The notes below the pieces were generated by a model. It had not been told where the DNA came from, searched no databases, and saw only the letters and a list, made by a program, of their open reading frames with translations. From contig CM064671.1 in NCBI GenBank assembly GCA_032717465.1, positions 53,755,991 through 53,819,990 on the forward strand: a DNA stretch of 64,000 nt, read 5' to 3'. The position numbers were made by a program, and so were the translations under genes. Of this stretch, positions 46,501 through 58,929 are shown piece after piece (within the stretch, counting starts at the first letter, position 1; each line of letters begins with the position of its first letter). The stretch is from Coenobita brevimanus (Eukaryota > Arthropoda > Malacostraca > Decapoda > Coenobitidae).

Positions 46501-46950
46501 CCGGGCTCACTAACAAGGCCACATCTTCTCTCGCCCTTCGTCTGTCAACACCTGACAATCTTCCATTCACACTTCTAAACTTAGTCTCACCTTTCCCTTT
46601 CATCTTTGTTTCACTCAAAGCTAACACATGCAACTTTCTTCTCATTAACATTCTCCCAATCTCCTCCCTTTTACCCTCAATTGTACTACTTCCATGCACA
46701 AACTAATCTTCAGAGTACGAGGATAACTCGCTTCCCCATCCCTTTCTATGGTCTATCTCTTTTTAGGTATAAAAAAAAAAAAAAAAAAGAGAAGGAGGTC
46801 CCTAGTCCCATCACCCAACCCCTTTTGGTCACATTTTACCACACGCAGGGAACACGGTGACAGAAATCTTCCTAACACAACCTGGCCGCAGAGTAATAGT
46901 ATCACCCCATAGTGCGGCCAGATTGTGTTCCCCCCGCCACGGGGGGAGCG
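43552..46950 (-). mobile_element. RTE-A copy 2, near full length
   Basis: Minus strand; same 5' leader hairpin (46874-46890 with 46913-46929), ORF and 3' UTR as RTE-A copy 1. It lacks the last ~100 bp and the GATA tail. Fragments in order: 46699-46475 (ALSETKMKGKGETKF), 46468-46169 (MMGDLNARVG), 46126-45605 (ALMDYVVVSMN; the SDH box reads FDQCLVE), 45431-44982 (AAGMDGCAVE, ILLSVVSKVYGRV), 44505-44062 (NENKSKVTKCTRL). The polymerase box at 44535-44560 reads FADN instead of FADD. Long plus-strand frames such as 43883-44650 are shadows. Confidence 0.9.
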
Positions 46951-47589
46951 GGGGGGTATTTAACTTAATTTCCCTGTTCACAAGTTCCTAAGCTCTCAAT
47001 AAAAAGAATATGCTCACACAGTAGATATAAGTAACTGGATTAAAAATTGGACTAAGTGAAGTGGATAGAAGATATACTGGCATTTTGGGGCACCTCTTTC
47101 TGAATGTTGAATGTCCCGAAATAGTAGAGTTAAATATCCCCTTATAAACCAAATTTGTGGAGTACTAAGATGAATAATATAGGGAAGATTACCTGTGGTA
47201 GTTCAATAGTCCTGAACGTCTTGCAAATTATCATTCAGTTAGAGTTCAGTTAAATTTCCACCTAAGAAGGTTGAGGGATCAACCTATTCACCTGACACAC
47301 TGATTTTGCTAAAATTCAGAGAAAAATTCCATGCTCACACAGTAGATATAAGTAATTGGATTAAAAATTGGACTAAGAGAAATGGATAGGAGATATACTA
47401 ACATACTGTAGCACCTCTTTCTGAATGTTGAATGTCCCGAAATAGGACAGTTATTTTACTTGGACTATATTCAGATATGTCACAGAAACTGAAACAGAAG
47501 CATTGAGGGCTTATGAACTGGCAAACAGAGAATGTGGAAAGGCGGAGCTGAAACACCAATTCACCACTTTTGAATTGTAAAAATAAGGA
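46951..47589. repeat. unassigned sequence with ~125-bp direct repeats
   Basis: 47007-47135 and 47329-47453 share atgctcacacagtagatataagtaa.tggattaaaaattggactaag and cacctctttctgaatgttgaatgtcccgaaatag, 322 bp apart. They may be part of the adjoining BEL/Pao element, but no coding is visible. Confidence 0.6.
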
Positions 47590-48180
47590 AGGAATCTCCA
47601 AAATATGATATCTCTATTTTACAGCATGTGTTGGGTCTTAATTGTAATGTTCATTCTCGTCAGCTGAGCTTAAAACCTGTCACGTTTCCTGAAGTTACCC
47701 CAACTACAAGGTCCTTGTTAAGTCAAGTTTCTGTGTTGTTTGATTCACTGGGATTGCTGAGTACTGTAACTATTCCTTGCAAATGTTTGTAACAGGAAGC
47801 ATGGGTTGAGAAATTGGACTGGGAGACTGTACTGGATTATGGGTATAAAGAGAAATGGAAGTAGATCAGGGAAGAATATGAAAACTTAGGTAGAATTTGC
47901 ATTGCCAAACCGATAGCCAACAGTAAACATTGAACTTGGATATATTTTGTGATAATTGTCAAAAGGCATAAGGAATAGTAGCCTATTGCGAAGCTAAAGA
48001 TCACAGATTTACCCTCTCCAAAGCCAGACTGGCACCAATTTAACAGAGAACTATCTTTCAAATGGACTTAGCTTCTACTGATGTAGCAGTTACACTGGCA
48101 AGGTACTTGGTTACTGCTTTAGACACTTTTATCGCTTAAGTGTTCTTCTGTACTGGCAGTGAAATACTGTATGTCTTTAT
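47590..48180 (+). pseudogene. BEL/Pao pol: RT thumb to RNase H-like region remnant
   Basis: HVLGLNCNVHSRQLSLKP, TTRSLLSQVSVLFDSLGLLS, then EAWVEKLDWETVL, match the conserved order VLGL-W / T-R--LS---L-D-LG / W---LDW of BEL/Pao polyproteins. After a break, GIVAYCEA, LSKARLAPI, LASTDVAVTLARYLV and TGSEILY correspond to the RNase H-like stretch. Several stops and frameshifts. Confidence 0.6.
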
Positions 48181-48314
48181 TGGACAGTTAAGGGGGAAAA
48201 TGGAATTCCTCATGTCCAGAATAAAGACCATATTGGAACTGTCATCCACTATAACCTCACGCTTGTTATTACAAAGAGTAACCTAGCTGGTCTTTGAAGA
48301 GACTATAATGTTTA

Positions 48315-48605
48315 ATGGATAGACTGTGGGTTATTTATTCTAATGGGTTATTAACTAGAAAACCTGAACAAAAACACTATAGCAAGCTCTTGAGTTATCA
48401 GAAGAGGCTGGATAACTCAGTCGTTGATGCCTGTCCAGGGTGCAACACTGCACACCATACTATTAAGCACGTTATGGAAGACAGTATTGCCCTCAATTGC
48501 CTGTGCCAACATCACAACATACACTCCTTGAGAGCTCTGTGGGAAAGCTCGGTCTCGGCCATGGCCTTCTTTAGGAATTCGGGACTGTTCGGCCAGACTG
48601 CCTAG
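48315..48605 (+). other. open frame with C-x2-C..H motif, origin uncertain
   Basis: The frame contains ACPGCNTAHHTIKHVMEDS, HNIHSLRALWESSV and AMAFFRNSGL. C-x2-C..H..H followed by LWE-P---A--FL is seen at the C-terminus of RNase H-bearing LINE ORF2 proteins, not in BEL/Pao. It is therefore probably a LINE fragment inserted in or recombined into the BEL/Pao relic. 96 codons; no start or regulatory context to suggest a gene. Confidence 0.4.
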
Positions 48606-48839
48606 GGAACAACAACTATCACTACTACTTTGAGTCAACACAGTATAGGAGGATTCACTAGTCATACCTGGGCCACTAACAACAGATATCACTTGATTCT
48701 CCTCCCTGAGGAAACCCTTCAATACAACCAATGGATTCCTAAAGAGAAAGATAGGATTAGAGGAGACAGAACCCAACGAATATTGGGTAACAAAGATGTA
48801 AAGGTAGCACTGTGGATCTGACTTACTAAGTCCAGGTAA

Positions 48840-49560
48840 CTCCCCGCCCCCACAGTAGTAACAAACTGATCAAGGATCTCGGGTTATTTTCAGACAAAAA
48901 TCATCTTATCTGTTGCTAGGGAAGAATTGTAAAGGCTGATTTACCTCTCAAAACAAATTATCCTGCTTACCTCGTCTATAACATATACAAAACGTAGAGT
49001 AAATTCCCCAAACACATCGAATGAGATCAGGTTCTTATATGATAAGGTTTCATGCGGCCATAACTGCTGTGGAAGGGGTGTGTGGCTGGGCCTGTGGACC
49101 CCTTCACACATGCTCTCAACGGCTGTGTTCATGGGGTCCACAGGAGCCGTACCTCAAGATCGTCCCCATAATTTATCATCTAAAGTGGATCTTAAGCCAA
49201 ATATAGTGACCAATACACGGGAGATCTAAGTCAAATCTCTCTGATGAATTTATGGTCCCCTTTCATTATGCAGATTAGTATATTGGAAAGCAAATTTAAT
49301 TTCTATTAAAATTTCTTGTTTTAGAAAATTCTACATAAGTATATTGTAAAATAAAACAGTAACTTTAAACTAAAACAAGTTTTGGAGTTTGTAAGTTATT
49401 TGTTATTCTTGTAGCCTATTTTCTTTTAGAGTTAATATATTTTTTTTCCACATGCATTAACAAGACTCTATATATTTAACTGAATTTACTATAAAAAATA
49501 AGAAAGTTATATTTTATTTTTAAAAGTAAAAGTTAAAGAGTTTATTTAATGCATTCCAAT
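48840..49560. other. unassigned AT-rich sequence within BEL/Pao relic
   Basis: No coding similarity seen. A ggaccccttcacacatgctctcaac / catggggtccacaggagc pair near 49095-49145 is a weak inverted repeat. Confidence 0.4.
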
Positions 49561-49599
49561 ACATTCTTAGTAATGCTTACCAAAGAAGGATTATTTTAC

Positions 49600-50030
49600 A
49601 ACCTTAACAGAACAAGAGGCACAGGAGTTGACCCTGCACGTAGGAATGCCATAAGCATTAGCCCAAATCCTGGGAAAGTATTGGATCCTTTGTTGTAGAC
49701 AGGTTGTCGAAAAATAACTGAGGAACTGATTGATATGGTGAAGGTATGAGCAACAACTCCCTTCAGAATCTATAGTTCGAGTACTCACACCTGTAGGCAA
49801 ACCGGCTGATATAACAGGAGTCGATTTTTCTGGTACTATAACTGTTATAGGCGAAAAAGTCTCTATAAAAAATAATCTTTCCACGCATGTCCACGAGGGC
49901 AGTGTACCTTAAAATAGCAAAAGAATTGTGCACAGAAACATATTTGAATATGTTTAGAAGATATAATGTTGTTAGGTACTGTCTTATCAAAATTAACAAG
50001 CGACAAAAGAGCAAATTTCGTGGGAGGGTC
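49600..50030 (+). pseudogene. BEL/Pao integrase remnant
   Basis: Fragments in order: HALAQILGKYWI-like and CRQVVEK (the region before the zinc-binding head), LPSESIVRVLTPVGKPADIT, GVDFSGTITV (first catalytic Asp of the DDE core), then after a +1 shift MSTRAVYLKIAKEL and ETYLNMFRRY. The pattern GVD-FGP--V followed by C-STRAVHLE and E-FL---RRF is characteristic of BEL/Pao integrases. The second Asp and the Glu cannot be found. The antisense frame 49763-50149 is a shadow. Confidence 0.65.
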
Positions 50031-50289
50031 ACTCTAAATTTTAAATTACAAATAACCCAAAGGTTAAGACCGCCTTGGGAATCCATGGTTAGGCTGCAAG
50101 ACAGTTCATAGCTCACAGAGTCGTGTGGCAGAATGTGATGACCCTGCACCTAAGATCACTTGAGATGATTTGAGAACAGTTACAGTTGAATATAAAGCAT
50201 GAATCAACAATAAGCCTTAGACAATCTTGATGATACATGTGTCTCATTAGAAACTTTGACATCAGCACATTTGTAGTTTGGCAGAAGCC

Positions 50290-50665
50290 AATCTCCTGTT
50301 CTTTGTGTTGATATGAAAGAAGATGTTCTTGATCCCACCTTAGAGGATAACTACCTGAGACATCTTAGGAAAATGTGTCAACACTTGAATAAGGTTTTGG
50401 AGGTTTGGAATAGGGACTGCAGTACAGATTATTTATTATATCTTCAAGAAGGATATTATGGTTCTCAAACAGCTAGTAACATGTCCTTGTAGAAGGCAGA
50501 TGTGGTCTTAATAAAAATTTATCAACCGAGATCCCATTGGCCCTTAGCAAAACAAATCTCGGTTCAACCTGACTGTGAAGGAGTAATTGGAATAGTAAAT
50601 GTAGTGTCTAATGGACAAGTCAGTGTAAAAACCATTGACAAATTGGTACATTTAGAATAATTAGT
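50290..50665 (+). pseudogene. BEL/Pao C-terminal (DUF5641-like) domain remnant
   Basis: VLEVWNRDCSTDYLL, YLQEGYYGSQ, ADVVLIKIYQPRSHWPLAK, CEGVIGIVNVVSNG and TIDKLVHLE fit the pattern W---YL--L-E / GD-VL--D---R--W-L--- / R-V-V---G----R---KL--LE that follows integrase in BEL/Pao polyproteins. One stop interrupts it. Positions 50294-50491 are duplicated at 51153-51404. Confidence 0.6.
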
Positions 50666-51020
50666 TATTCCTGAAGGTGAAGATGTTAGAGATCACAAGG
50701 GGCCTTCAGAGGTGCGATAGAAAAGGGCTTCAGTACAGGGTTCTCAAAAGCCGTGGAAAGATCTCATGGCTTTGAGTCATATTTCTTGATACAATGTGTC
50801 AGTTTTGCCTGACTTCAGTCTTAGGAAACTTTTGCCTCATTAAGAGGTCCTGGGTCTCGGCAATAAATATGCACGTCATAGATAAAATTGTCATAAATTA
50901 GAAGCAGAGGATTTCATTGCATTATGGTGATTCTAAACAGTTTAAACCCAAGAAATGGTTGTCTTGCTAGTTAATGGCCACTTATAAATTACATAAAATA
51001 AAATGCAAGTGCATAATAAA

Positions 51021-51404
<384 letters not shown>

Positions 51405-51965
51405 GAGTTGAGCAGGGGGTGTTGCGATGGTTTGGGCATATGGAGAGAATGGATAATGAGCGATTGGTGAAAAAGATAACTAGATCTGATGTGAGAAGTG
51501 TAAGGCTGAGAGGAAGACCATGAATGGGATGGATGGACAGTGTGAAGAGAGCGCTGGATGCGAGAGGGATGTCTGTTGAGCAAGGAAGAGTGGCTGTGCG
51601 TGACAGAAATAAATGGAGAGAAATTGTGAATGAATAAGTGATGACGCAGCCCTGAGAGGATATTCTCCCGCATTTGGTCTGATCAGCTAGTCAGGTCAGG
51701 TGCAGGTAAGGAGATGGGTCTGTTATGATGTGGCAGGGGTAAACCAGCTCTGCTGTCTGGCCCTGCTGCGGATGTCACTGATTGCATTGTGCAGTTGACC
51801 CTTGTGCGGTGTGGTGCGGTGAGGATCTGTCCGTTCTCCCCTTTGGGGCTAAGATGCGAATGAATGTGTTTGAATGGATGAGTAAATGGGGAGTGTGTCG
51901 TCCTGTCTCGGCTACCTCCCTTTCCTTGGGGGAAGCAGCCTAGGTATATAGATAGATAGATAGAT
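51405..51965 (+). mobile_element. RTE-A copy 3, 3' fragment
   Basis: Begins gttgagcagggggtgttgcgatgg, equivalent to 11883 in copy 1, and continues through the last ORF codons (RWFGHMERM, RGRP) and the whole 3' UTR to a TAGATAGATAGATAGATG tail at 51947-51965. 5'-truncated, as usual for LINE insertions. Confidence 0.9.
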
Positions 51966-52444
51966 GTATGTATATATATGCATATGTATATGAATGAAAT
52001 AGTAATTAATATATGTGAAAGTAGAATCTATGTGATAAAATTCACTTGCTCTCATCAGTAGAAGTGGAACTTTCCAATATGAAAACGGGAAGAGGTCCAA
52101 TAACATTTAAACTGTAACTGGTATTGGTTTTCCTTTTTTTTTTTTTAATGAGTTCATGAAGCTGTATTTATGTTGTTAATTTTTTCCATTAATAAACTAT
52201 AATTAGAAAGTTATTGAAGTAATAAATGGCAACTCCAACGGCCAGGATCTGTTTCTGTTTTATTTTCCTCCATTTTCTATGTGTGGAGAGCAAGAACAAA
52301 ACAGAATTGGTAAGGATCAAGATTGATTAAAAGAGGTATGCTCAACATACAATAGGTTATTATAAAATATTTCGACAAACAAAAGTTTGTTACAATTGTC
52401 CCTAGACACAGTTGTTACACTTCTCCTTAGAAAAAGTTATTACA

Positions 52445-52839
52445 TTCCATTTATAAATTCCGTTATTACGAAAAATATCTGCTCGGCATCTTCCCCCACA
52501 TTTGGCTACCTCTTCCTTTCCCTTCGACTGGCCCAGTCCACTACTCTTACCATTCATTCGCCTCCCACCTCCTTACTGTTACAACATTACTAGTAAATAA
52601 CTCAGTGTTCCTCAAGTTACCTTTCGCAAAGTGCCCTGCATGAAACATTTCTCTAATTTACTTCGGCAGGTATCTTAGAGAAATGTTCTCATGCATTCAT
52701 ATAAGACTTTTACAGTGATTTTAAATACAAAACAAAGTCAACACTACGTTATTGCAACCCTGTACCTGACCATTCACATACTCAATACTTCCCTGCACAC
52801 CTCACCAAGCGCATAACGGCCCTGACTTCCCTCCCATGT
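52445..52839. other. unassigned sequence
   Basis: Nothing recognised. cctgcacacctcaccaagcgcataacggccctgac near 52795 resembles 55270-55305, so it is probably the start of family R. Confidence 0.4.
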
Positions 52840-53503
52840 ATAACACAAAGGCTTTTAACTTAAAAAAATCAGTAGTTTGTCCATGGTAATAATGACGTTA
52901 TGAGCAGATCTGATGAAATTATGACTCGTGCTCTTTTGATTTAGGCAGCCATTTTTTATTATTACATAACAGGTGCAGTTATTAAACCTCATACATAATT
53001 ACTCATGCAGTAATCTATCATGTACAATATCTGTCTCCTAGGTATAATAGTTGCAAAATTTCAATAGAAGAAATGCATTTAAATCATCAGTTTAATGTAA
53101 TTTTCCAGTTTCATGGCATTGTGTAATCCCATGGCATTCAGATGACCAAAATGCACCAGAAGATATATTAACACACATTCCTGGAGAGTTTGAAGTCTGT
53201 GCCTGTATTAGTTTCTGAGTTCTAGACCGAAACGATAAATTATATTTTTTTACATTTTCATTTGCCAAAAAATACATAAGACATAGCATCCTACCTATCT
53301 AAAGACATCAGTTCACTGTAAGACACATAAATATGTGAAATTCCATGACTCTATAGTGAATAGTGTCTGAGTCCTGGACCGGAAACGAAATCTTTATGCC
53401 CGACCAGCCACCCTGCCGCCCAGCTCTACTGATGGACACTTACAGTATTGATACTAGTGATAACACCCTTCTCTGGCTTTGTGAGGTGGAGTGTAAAATC
53501 GGT
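52840..53503 (+). repeat. family R copy 2, including left arm of fold-back
   Basis: Aligns with 55300-55960 along its length (catggtaataatga..ttatgagcagatctgatgaaa; atcatgtacaat; ttcctggag.gtttgaa; gaaattccatgactct; tgagt.ctgg.cc.gaaa). Positions 53240-53503 are also inverted at 53570-53860. Confidence 0.75.
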
Positions 53504-53569
53504 AAATATTGTAGCAATTAGATGACAAACTACCCCCCCCCCCAAAAAAAAAAAAAAAAAAAAACAGTA

Positions 53570-53860
53570 TATGGATTTTTATCCTCCACCATACAAAGAG
53601 GAGGGTGTTCTGATTCCTGGGATCAATAGGTGTCCGTCCCTAGAGTTCGGCAGCAGGATGGCAGGGCAACAGGGCGGCTGGCCGGCCGTAGAGGTATTGT
53701 TTCTGGGCCAGAACTCAGAAAGTATTCACTACAGAGTCATGGAAATTAACAGAGTTATGTGTTTTATAGTGAACTGGTGCCTTTTGATAGGTAGAATGCT
53801 GTGTGTTAGGCAATTTTCTTGGAAGTAATGAAAAAGTAAAAAAAAAAAAATCTCAGATTT
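53570..53860 (-). repeat. right arm of a family R fold-back (imperfect long inverted repeat)
   Basis: The reverse complement of this segment matches 53240-53503: ccagttcactataaaacacataa, ttccatgactctgtagtgaata, tttctgagttctgg and cattctacctatcaaaa. The loop 53504-53569 holds a C-run and an A-run. The open frame 53571-53828 lies in the arm and is repeat-derived. Confidence 0.75.
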
Positions 53861-54179
53861 TAGTACAACCTGCACAAGGAATCTGAAGACCCAACACCTG
53901 GGAAAGTCAGAAAAAGGTGTTGCATTAAGTTTTAATGTCTCTCTGTTATGGCTGGGGGGCTGGTGAGGGGCATTATGCGCTTGGTTATTTGTGCAGGGAG
54001 GTAGGGGTTTTGTGTTTGATCAGATGGAGGGTTACAACAGCATAGAGTTACCTATGTTTACCTCATCTGGTCGAGTTTGTTTGTTTCTTCGTTCATTAGG
54101 AACATTATGGAAAAAAAGGTGAATGAAATTACTTGAAATTTTAAGGGCACTGGTCCCAAAAGAAAGTGATTAAATTTTG

Positions 54180-54424
54180 GAGGCAATTGAGTGACCTTGA
54201 AAGGTAAAATTCAAAGTCACGGATTTTCATATGGCTATAACTTGAAAACGGTTCAAGATAGATATTTACTATTATGAACATACAGAAACTCCTAACATGG
54301 GTTAGAGAAATTTACAATTACCAGCATATAGGAAATTCCTTATGAGTTTTTAACCGGTACCTTGACCTTTTTAAGTGACCTTGAAAGGTCAAACTCAAGT
54401 TCACGAAAATTCATGGGGTTATAA
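54180..54424 (+). repeat. diverged ~190-bp tandem pair (gtgaccttgaaaggt)
   Basis: Units near 54189 and 54381 share gtgaccttgaaaggt.aaa.tcaa.ttcacg.a..ttcat..g.tataact; a third partial match follows the RTE-B insertion at 55000-55040. Confidence 0.55.
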
Positions 54425-54890
54425 CTATCTATCTATCTATCTATTGCCAGACGCCTCAATCCCGTTTGGGGTGGCCACAAACAAATCGCCTCCACGTCGT
54501 CCTGTCCCCCGCCATTTCACTGCCCTGCTCGCAACTCACACCCCCCTCTCTCATATACCTCTCCACCCCATCCCTCCATCTCATCCTCGGCCTCCCCCTC
54601 CCTCTTCCCCCCCTCCACCTCACTCACATACACTCTCTTCGTCAGTGTTTCACCCTCCATCCTCTCCACATGGCCAAACCACCTCAGTGTGTTCCTCATA
54701 ACGCTTCCTATCACATCCACATCCACACCACAACGCTCCTTTATATCCTCATTCGTCAGCCTGTCTCTCCATGTGACTCCACAGGCTCCTCTTAAATAAC
54801 TCATTTCCACGCTCTCACTCTTGTCTTGTGTCCTTCCAACAATGTCCAAGCTTCACTTCCATACTTTAGAGTTGGTATCACAGTACTGTC
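54425..54890 (-). mobile_element. RTE-B copy 2, 3' fragment
   Basis: Minus strand. Tail is GATA repeats (54425-54444 on plus as tctatc); then cagacgcc and the 3' ORF: SVEMSYLRGACGVT, RDRLTNEDIKERCGVDVDVI, RWFGHVERMEGE and KRVYVSEVEGG. 5'-truncated at ~54890. Confidence 0.85.
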
Positions 54891-55239
54891 AAAAATTTTA
54901 TATAGAGGAGTCGATCATGGCCTGATCCTTTCTCCCCAGCACAAGGGTAGAGCCAGTATCAAGGTACAGGAAGTTTCATAATGGCGCTCATCTGCCAGCA
55001 TGATCTTGAAAGGTCAGACGCAAGATCACAGATTTTAAGATGGCGTAACATGAAAGCGTTTGTGCTGTTATCTTAGACTTTAATTGTGTACTAACACTAA
55101 ATGGCAGAAACGAGTCAGTATTTAACAGCAATAAAATAACTGCTGTCGGGTGAGGTTTGTTGTGCCTGGCACCACTTGTTTTATTTGACTTCGATCACCT
55201 TCATGATATTACATAGGCAACACCATGCTGTTGTGCACT
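54891..55239. other. unassigned sequence
   Basis: Contains a partial continuation of the gtgaccttgaaaggt repeat; no gene. Confidence 0.4.
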
Positions 55240-56000
55240 CCTTCTGATCAAGCACATATCCCCCACCTCCCTGCATACCTAACTAAGTACATAACAGACC
55301 TCACTCCTCTTCCCTGTATAACTCTCCAAAAATATGTGGAAATTTCAGGCTTTAATGTCTCTTTGTTAACAGAGACATTAAAACTTAAAATTTCAGTAGT
55401 TTACTCATGGTAATAATGAAGGTATGAGCAGATCTGATGAAACTGTCTCATGTTTTTTCTTTTAGGTAGCCATTTTTTTATGATTACATAATAGGCACAT
55501 TCATGAAACTTCAAAATAAATAGATATTCATGTAAAAACTTATCATGTACAATTTCTAACTACTATGTGTAACAGCTCCAAAGTTTTAACAGAAAATCCA
55601 TTAGAATAATAAGTTATTATTTTTGCAGTTTCTTAACATTATATAACCTTATAGTATTCTAAGACACCAAAAGGCACCAGGAGGCATATTATCACATATT
55701 CCTGGAGCGTTTGAAACCTGTACCTATAGTAGTTTCTAAGTCCTAGCCCGGAAACGATTTCTTTTTACTTATCCATTATTTAAAAAAGAAGAACTACTTT
55801 AGACAGAGCATTCCACCTATCAAAAAGCACATGTCTACTATAAGACATAACTACGTCAAATTTCATGACTCTGTTGTGAATACTTTCTGAGTTCTGGCCC
55901 AGAAATGGAATCTCTATACCTGGCCAGCAGCATTGCCGCCAAACTCCCAGGAATAACAATACCCTCTGCTGACTTTTTAGGTGGAGGATAAAGAAAGAGT
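55240..56000 (+). repeat. family R copy 3
   Basis: Aligned with 52840-53503. Contains a local inverted pair tttaatgtctctttgttaacagagacattaaaa at 55344-55376 (13-bp stem). It ends caggaataacaataccctctgc..gaggtgga-like sequence, the same edge as the fold-back arm. Only one arm is present. Confidence 0.75.
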
Positions 56001-56180
56001 TCGATCAGAATGGACCTTCTCGCCTGCGTTATACTGATAAGCACAAATACGTATTTAAGATTTTTTTCCCCAATCGATCTATAGATCATGTTACCGACAG
56101 CCACTCTTGTTACCTTTACTTCTGCACAATGATTGACTTCGAGCAATAGTCTTATTCGCCCCAGTTTGCAGCACAGCTCC

Positions 56181-56182
<2 letters not shown>

Positions 56183-56240
<58 letters not shown>
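56183..56240. repeat. (GT)n microsatellite
   Basis: 29 GT units; minus-strand frames across it are artefacts. Confidence 0.95.
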
Positions 56241-56241
<1 letters not shown>

Positions 56242-56249
56242 TGGGACGG

Positions 56250-56610
56250 CTTTCTACATGCAATGCCTCTGAACTGGGTGGAAACAATGTACTTCCGTCT
56301 CATTAACTCATCTGTTTTTGATGTCCTTCATCCTCTACTCTGTCTTTGATGAACTGCTGATCTGACTTTACTGTTACAGTTACAATGGCAACTGCTGTCC
56401 TCAACTGTGTTTCAATCCCACCTCCGTCTCACCCCTCTGGTAGTACTCCCTCACTCTTTTTCTGACCACCTCTTTAATGTAATGTTAACGTTCTGTCATT
56501 CATGTGTGCGACAGGTCAGCTCTGGAACTGTCTACCTCATTCTGTTTTTCCCGCTGCATATACATTTTTTTTTTCTGAATGTGTCGGTACATCTTGTAAC
56601 GAATGGATCG
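56250..56610 (+). mobile_element. LINE-P fragment (very diverged 3' part)
   Basis: Pieces in shifting frames align with the LINE-P C-terminus: NWVETMYFRLINSSVFDVLH versus NRVESKAFRLINSPPLTDSL, ATGQLWNCLPHSVFPAAY and GTSCNEWIVS versus SRHLEMNGS. Heavily mutated, so an older insertion than the other LINE-P copies. Confidence 0.55.
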
Positions 56611-58802
56611 TTTCTTGAAATCATTTTGAGGACTTGTTTCATTTACGTCCTTCGCCTTATGCATTTACATAACAATCTATTCCAACAAAATTTCAGGCGA
56701 TTGGATACTGATGAAAGGCTGGTGAACTGCAAAGCAAAAGAAGACTTGGAGATGATTCTGGACTAAAAATAAGGGTCAAAGGCTGCCCTTCATCCCAGAA
56801 TGTATGATGAAGAAACTGATTTGCAGTAATAATATCGTCATTAATATTCCAAAATGAGATCAGTCAGTGCGTCTGACTCAGTAATGCAGATCCAGAAACT
56901 GAATTACTGTCCCAGAAATGTGACGATTACCGGAATGCTGTTTTGACTGATACCCTAACCCAAGGCTCATGCAAAAGAGCAGTAACTTAATGTCAGCATG
57001 AGGAAAGGAGAATAGACTATACCTTCTGCCACTGCGTTTGTTTTAGTGGCACACATGTCTTCTGAGCTGATGCTGTGAGTCTCTGCTGTCATGGGATGAG
57101 CTAGAATTAGTTGAAATGTTCTCAAGAAGGTGAAAGCAAGGGTTTAAAAGCCCCTGGGATGAAGTGAGGCTACGATCACCACCTTTTTTCCTTGCTCCAC
57201 TACCCATGTCGTTGGAAAGCTGCATTTGAATGTCCAAGGGAAATGGAAGCTGCCCTTTCTATGCCTCGGAAAGACTCAGAAGACGATGGAGGTGGTTTGC
57301 CTAGAGTCGTCTTCCAAGTGGCTTTGAGTTCTCAAATAAACTTTCTTACCTGGCGATTTTATCTGCCTATTACAGCTCATACTCACTTTGAGCGCTATCT
57401 CTGTAAACTACGCGGATATTAAAACGATACAGGGGATGTGCCAGAAAATACTGAGATGTACTATCCACAACAAATTGCCAGAGAAGCGATGCCACGAAGC
57501 CTCTGATCTCAGCTTGAATACGAAACTAGGAATTTCTATGTTAGTGTCATGATTATTGCCTCTTTAGCAGGTGGCATAGAGGGGAATTGTGCATTTCCAC
57601 CTTAACAGATAATAGTGAAAGTGATCTATCTGCGATTTATTGCGGTGATGTCTGTCATTAATACATCTAACACTTGTTTTCGAAAGTTGTATATAATTTT
57701 ATTAATCAGAATTTAAGTGAATTAAAGCAACACTTTCATTTTTGTACTAGGGTCAACTTAACAATATATATTTCTAACATTTCAGGGAAGCTTTCATTAT
57801 GCATCATTCAAGACTATTTTTTTTTTAATTTACAGTTGTCGTAAGAAGATAAGCCTAGGAAAAAATATGAAAAGGAGGCAATAACTGACCATCGGCTTAC
57901 CTGATGCACATACTTGGAACGTATGTCTGTGGTAATACCAGTATTCCTAATATATTTCTTGATGGACTGGTTCCCAGTAAATGGCGGAAAAGGCAAAAAA
58001 GTAGCAATATCCAGTCCTGAGAGAAGAAGGCTAAAATTCAGGTTCAGCTGCAAGTTGGTCCCAATCCTCCCTAAAATCAGAGCAGCAAAAGTCGATGTTT
58101 CCCCCAGGAACTTGGTTATAATGATGGGTGGACAGGGACAAGGGGACTTTTTCTGAGAATCTCACCATCCGAGACTTCATGTTGGGTTCTTTCTGTTTCG
58201 AGCTGAACTTGTTTACCCACAGCCTTCTCATCCCATCCCACCTAAAGCCACTACTCATAATTCATCCCTCTGACCCCATGTCATTAACAATACTGAATTC
58301 TTCAATACTCATGTTTGAAATAATTGATAAAAACAAAGTCCGAGATGTCTGGATGTGTATTTAAGACATTTAATCACTGTCAGTAGGATCGATCAACTAA
58401 AGCTAAAGAAAAATTCAACATAATAGTAGCAAAAACATTTTTATGGGTATTTTATTTTATACTATATGCAGTGCTTCATTTTTTTATTTACATACAAAGT
58501 GGAATTTTATATTAATGAAACTAAATTCTAAAATAATTCACAACTCTGCAACTGTATGTGGTGACAAAAACAGCTTCATCACCATCATGTGCAAGTAATC
58601 TGATTCTCCTTTTTCTCCTTTCTACATCAGATGATTTTATCCGCTTAAAAAAGTACCCTAGCAGAAACCAGTCAATGGAGGTCACAGGGAAACACTACAG
58701 ATCTCTCCTTACCGAAGCAGAAAGATGACAAGAAAAAAAAAATCTTATACAAGAGGCAGTTAAGAAAGTCGTTGGAAATATATATTCACTGAAACCGAAT
58801 TC

Positions 58803-58803
<1 letters not shown>
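56611..58803. other. no supported gene
   Basis: Several 60-80 codon frames (57043-57237 minus, 57192-57422 plus, 57914-58156 plus) overlap antisense to each other and show no domain. A GC-richer patch at 57020-57340 is the most exon-like stretch but nothing identifies it. Confidence 0.45.

Positions 58804-58881
<78 letters not shown>
58804..58881. repeat. (CA)n microsatellite
   Basis: ~38 CA units. Confidence 0.95.
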
Positions 58882-58883
<2 letters not shown>

Positions 58884-58929
58884 GCAACTGTAGCATCAAG
58901 GAGGAATCCAAGGCAACCTGTACTGTTGA

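Larger units (their letters stand above)
47590..50690 (+). mobile_element. BEL/Pao-type LTR retrotransposon pol, heavily decayed
   Basis: Three collinear remnants on the plus strand: RT/RNase H-proximal region (47590-48180), integrase (49600-50030) and the C-terminal domain after integrase (50290-50665), followed by the LTR from ~50829. The order protease/RT - RNase H - integrase - C-terminal domain - LTR is that of BEL/Pao. gag and the RT catalytic YVDD are not found. The stretch 48181-49599 is mostly unassignable and includes a foreign-looking piece at 48315-48605. Confidence 0.65.
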
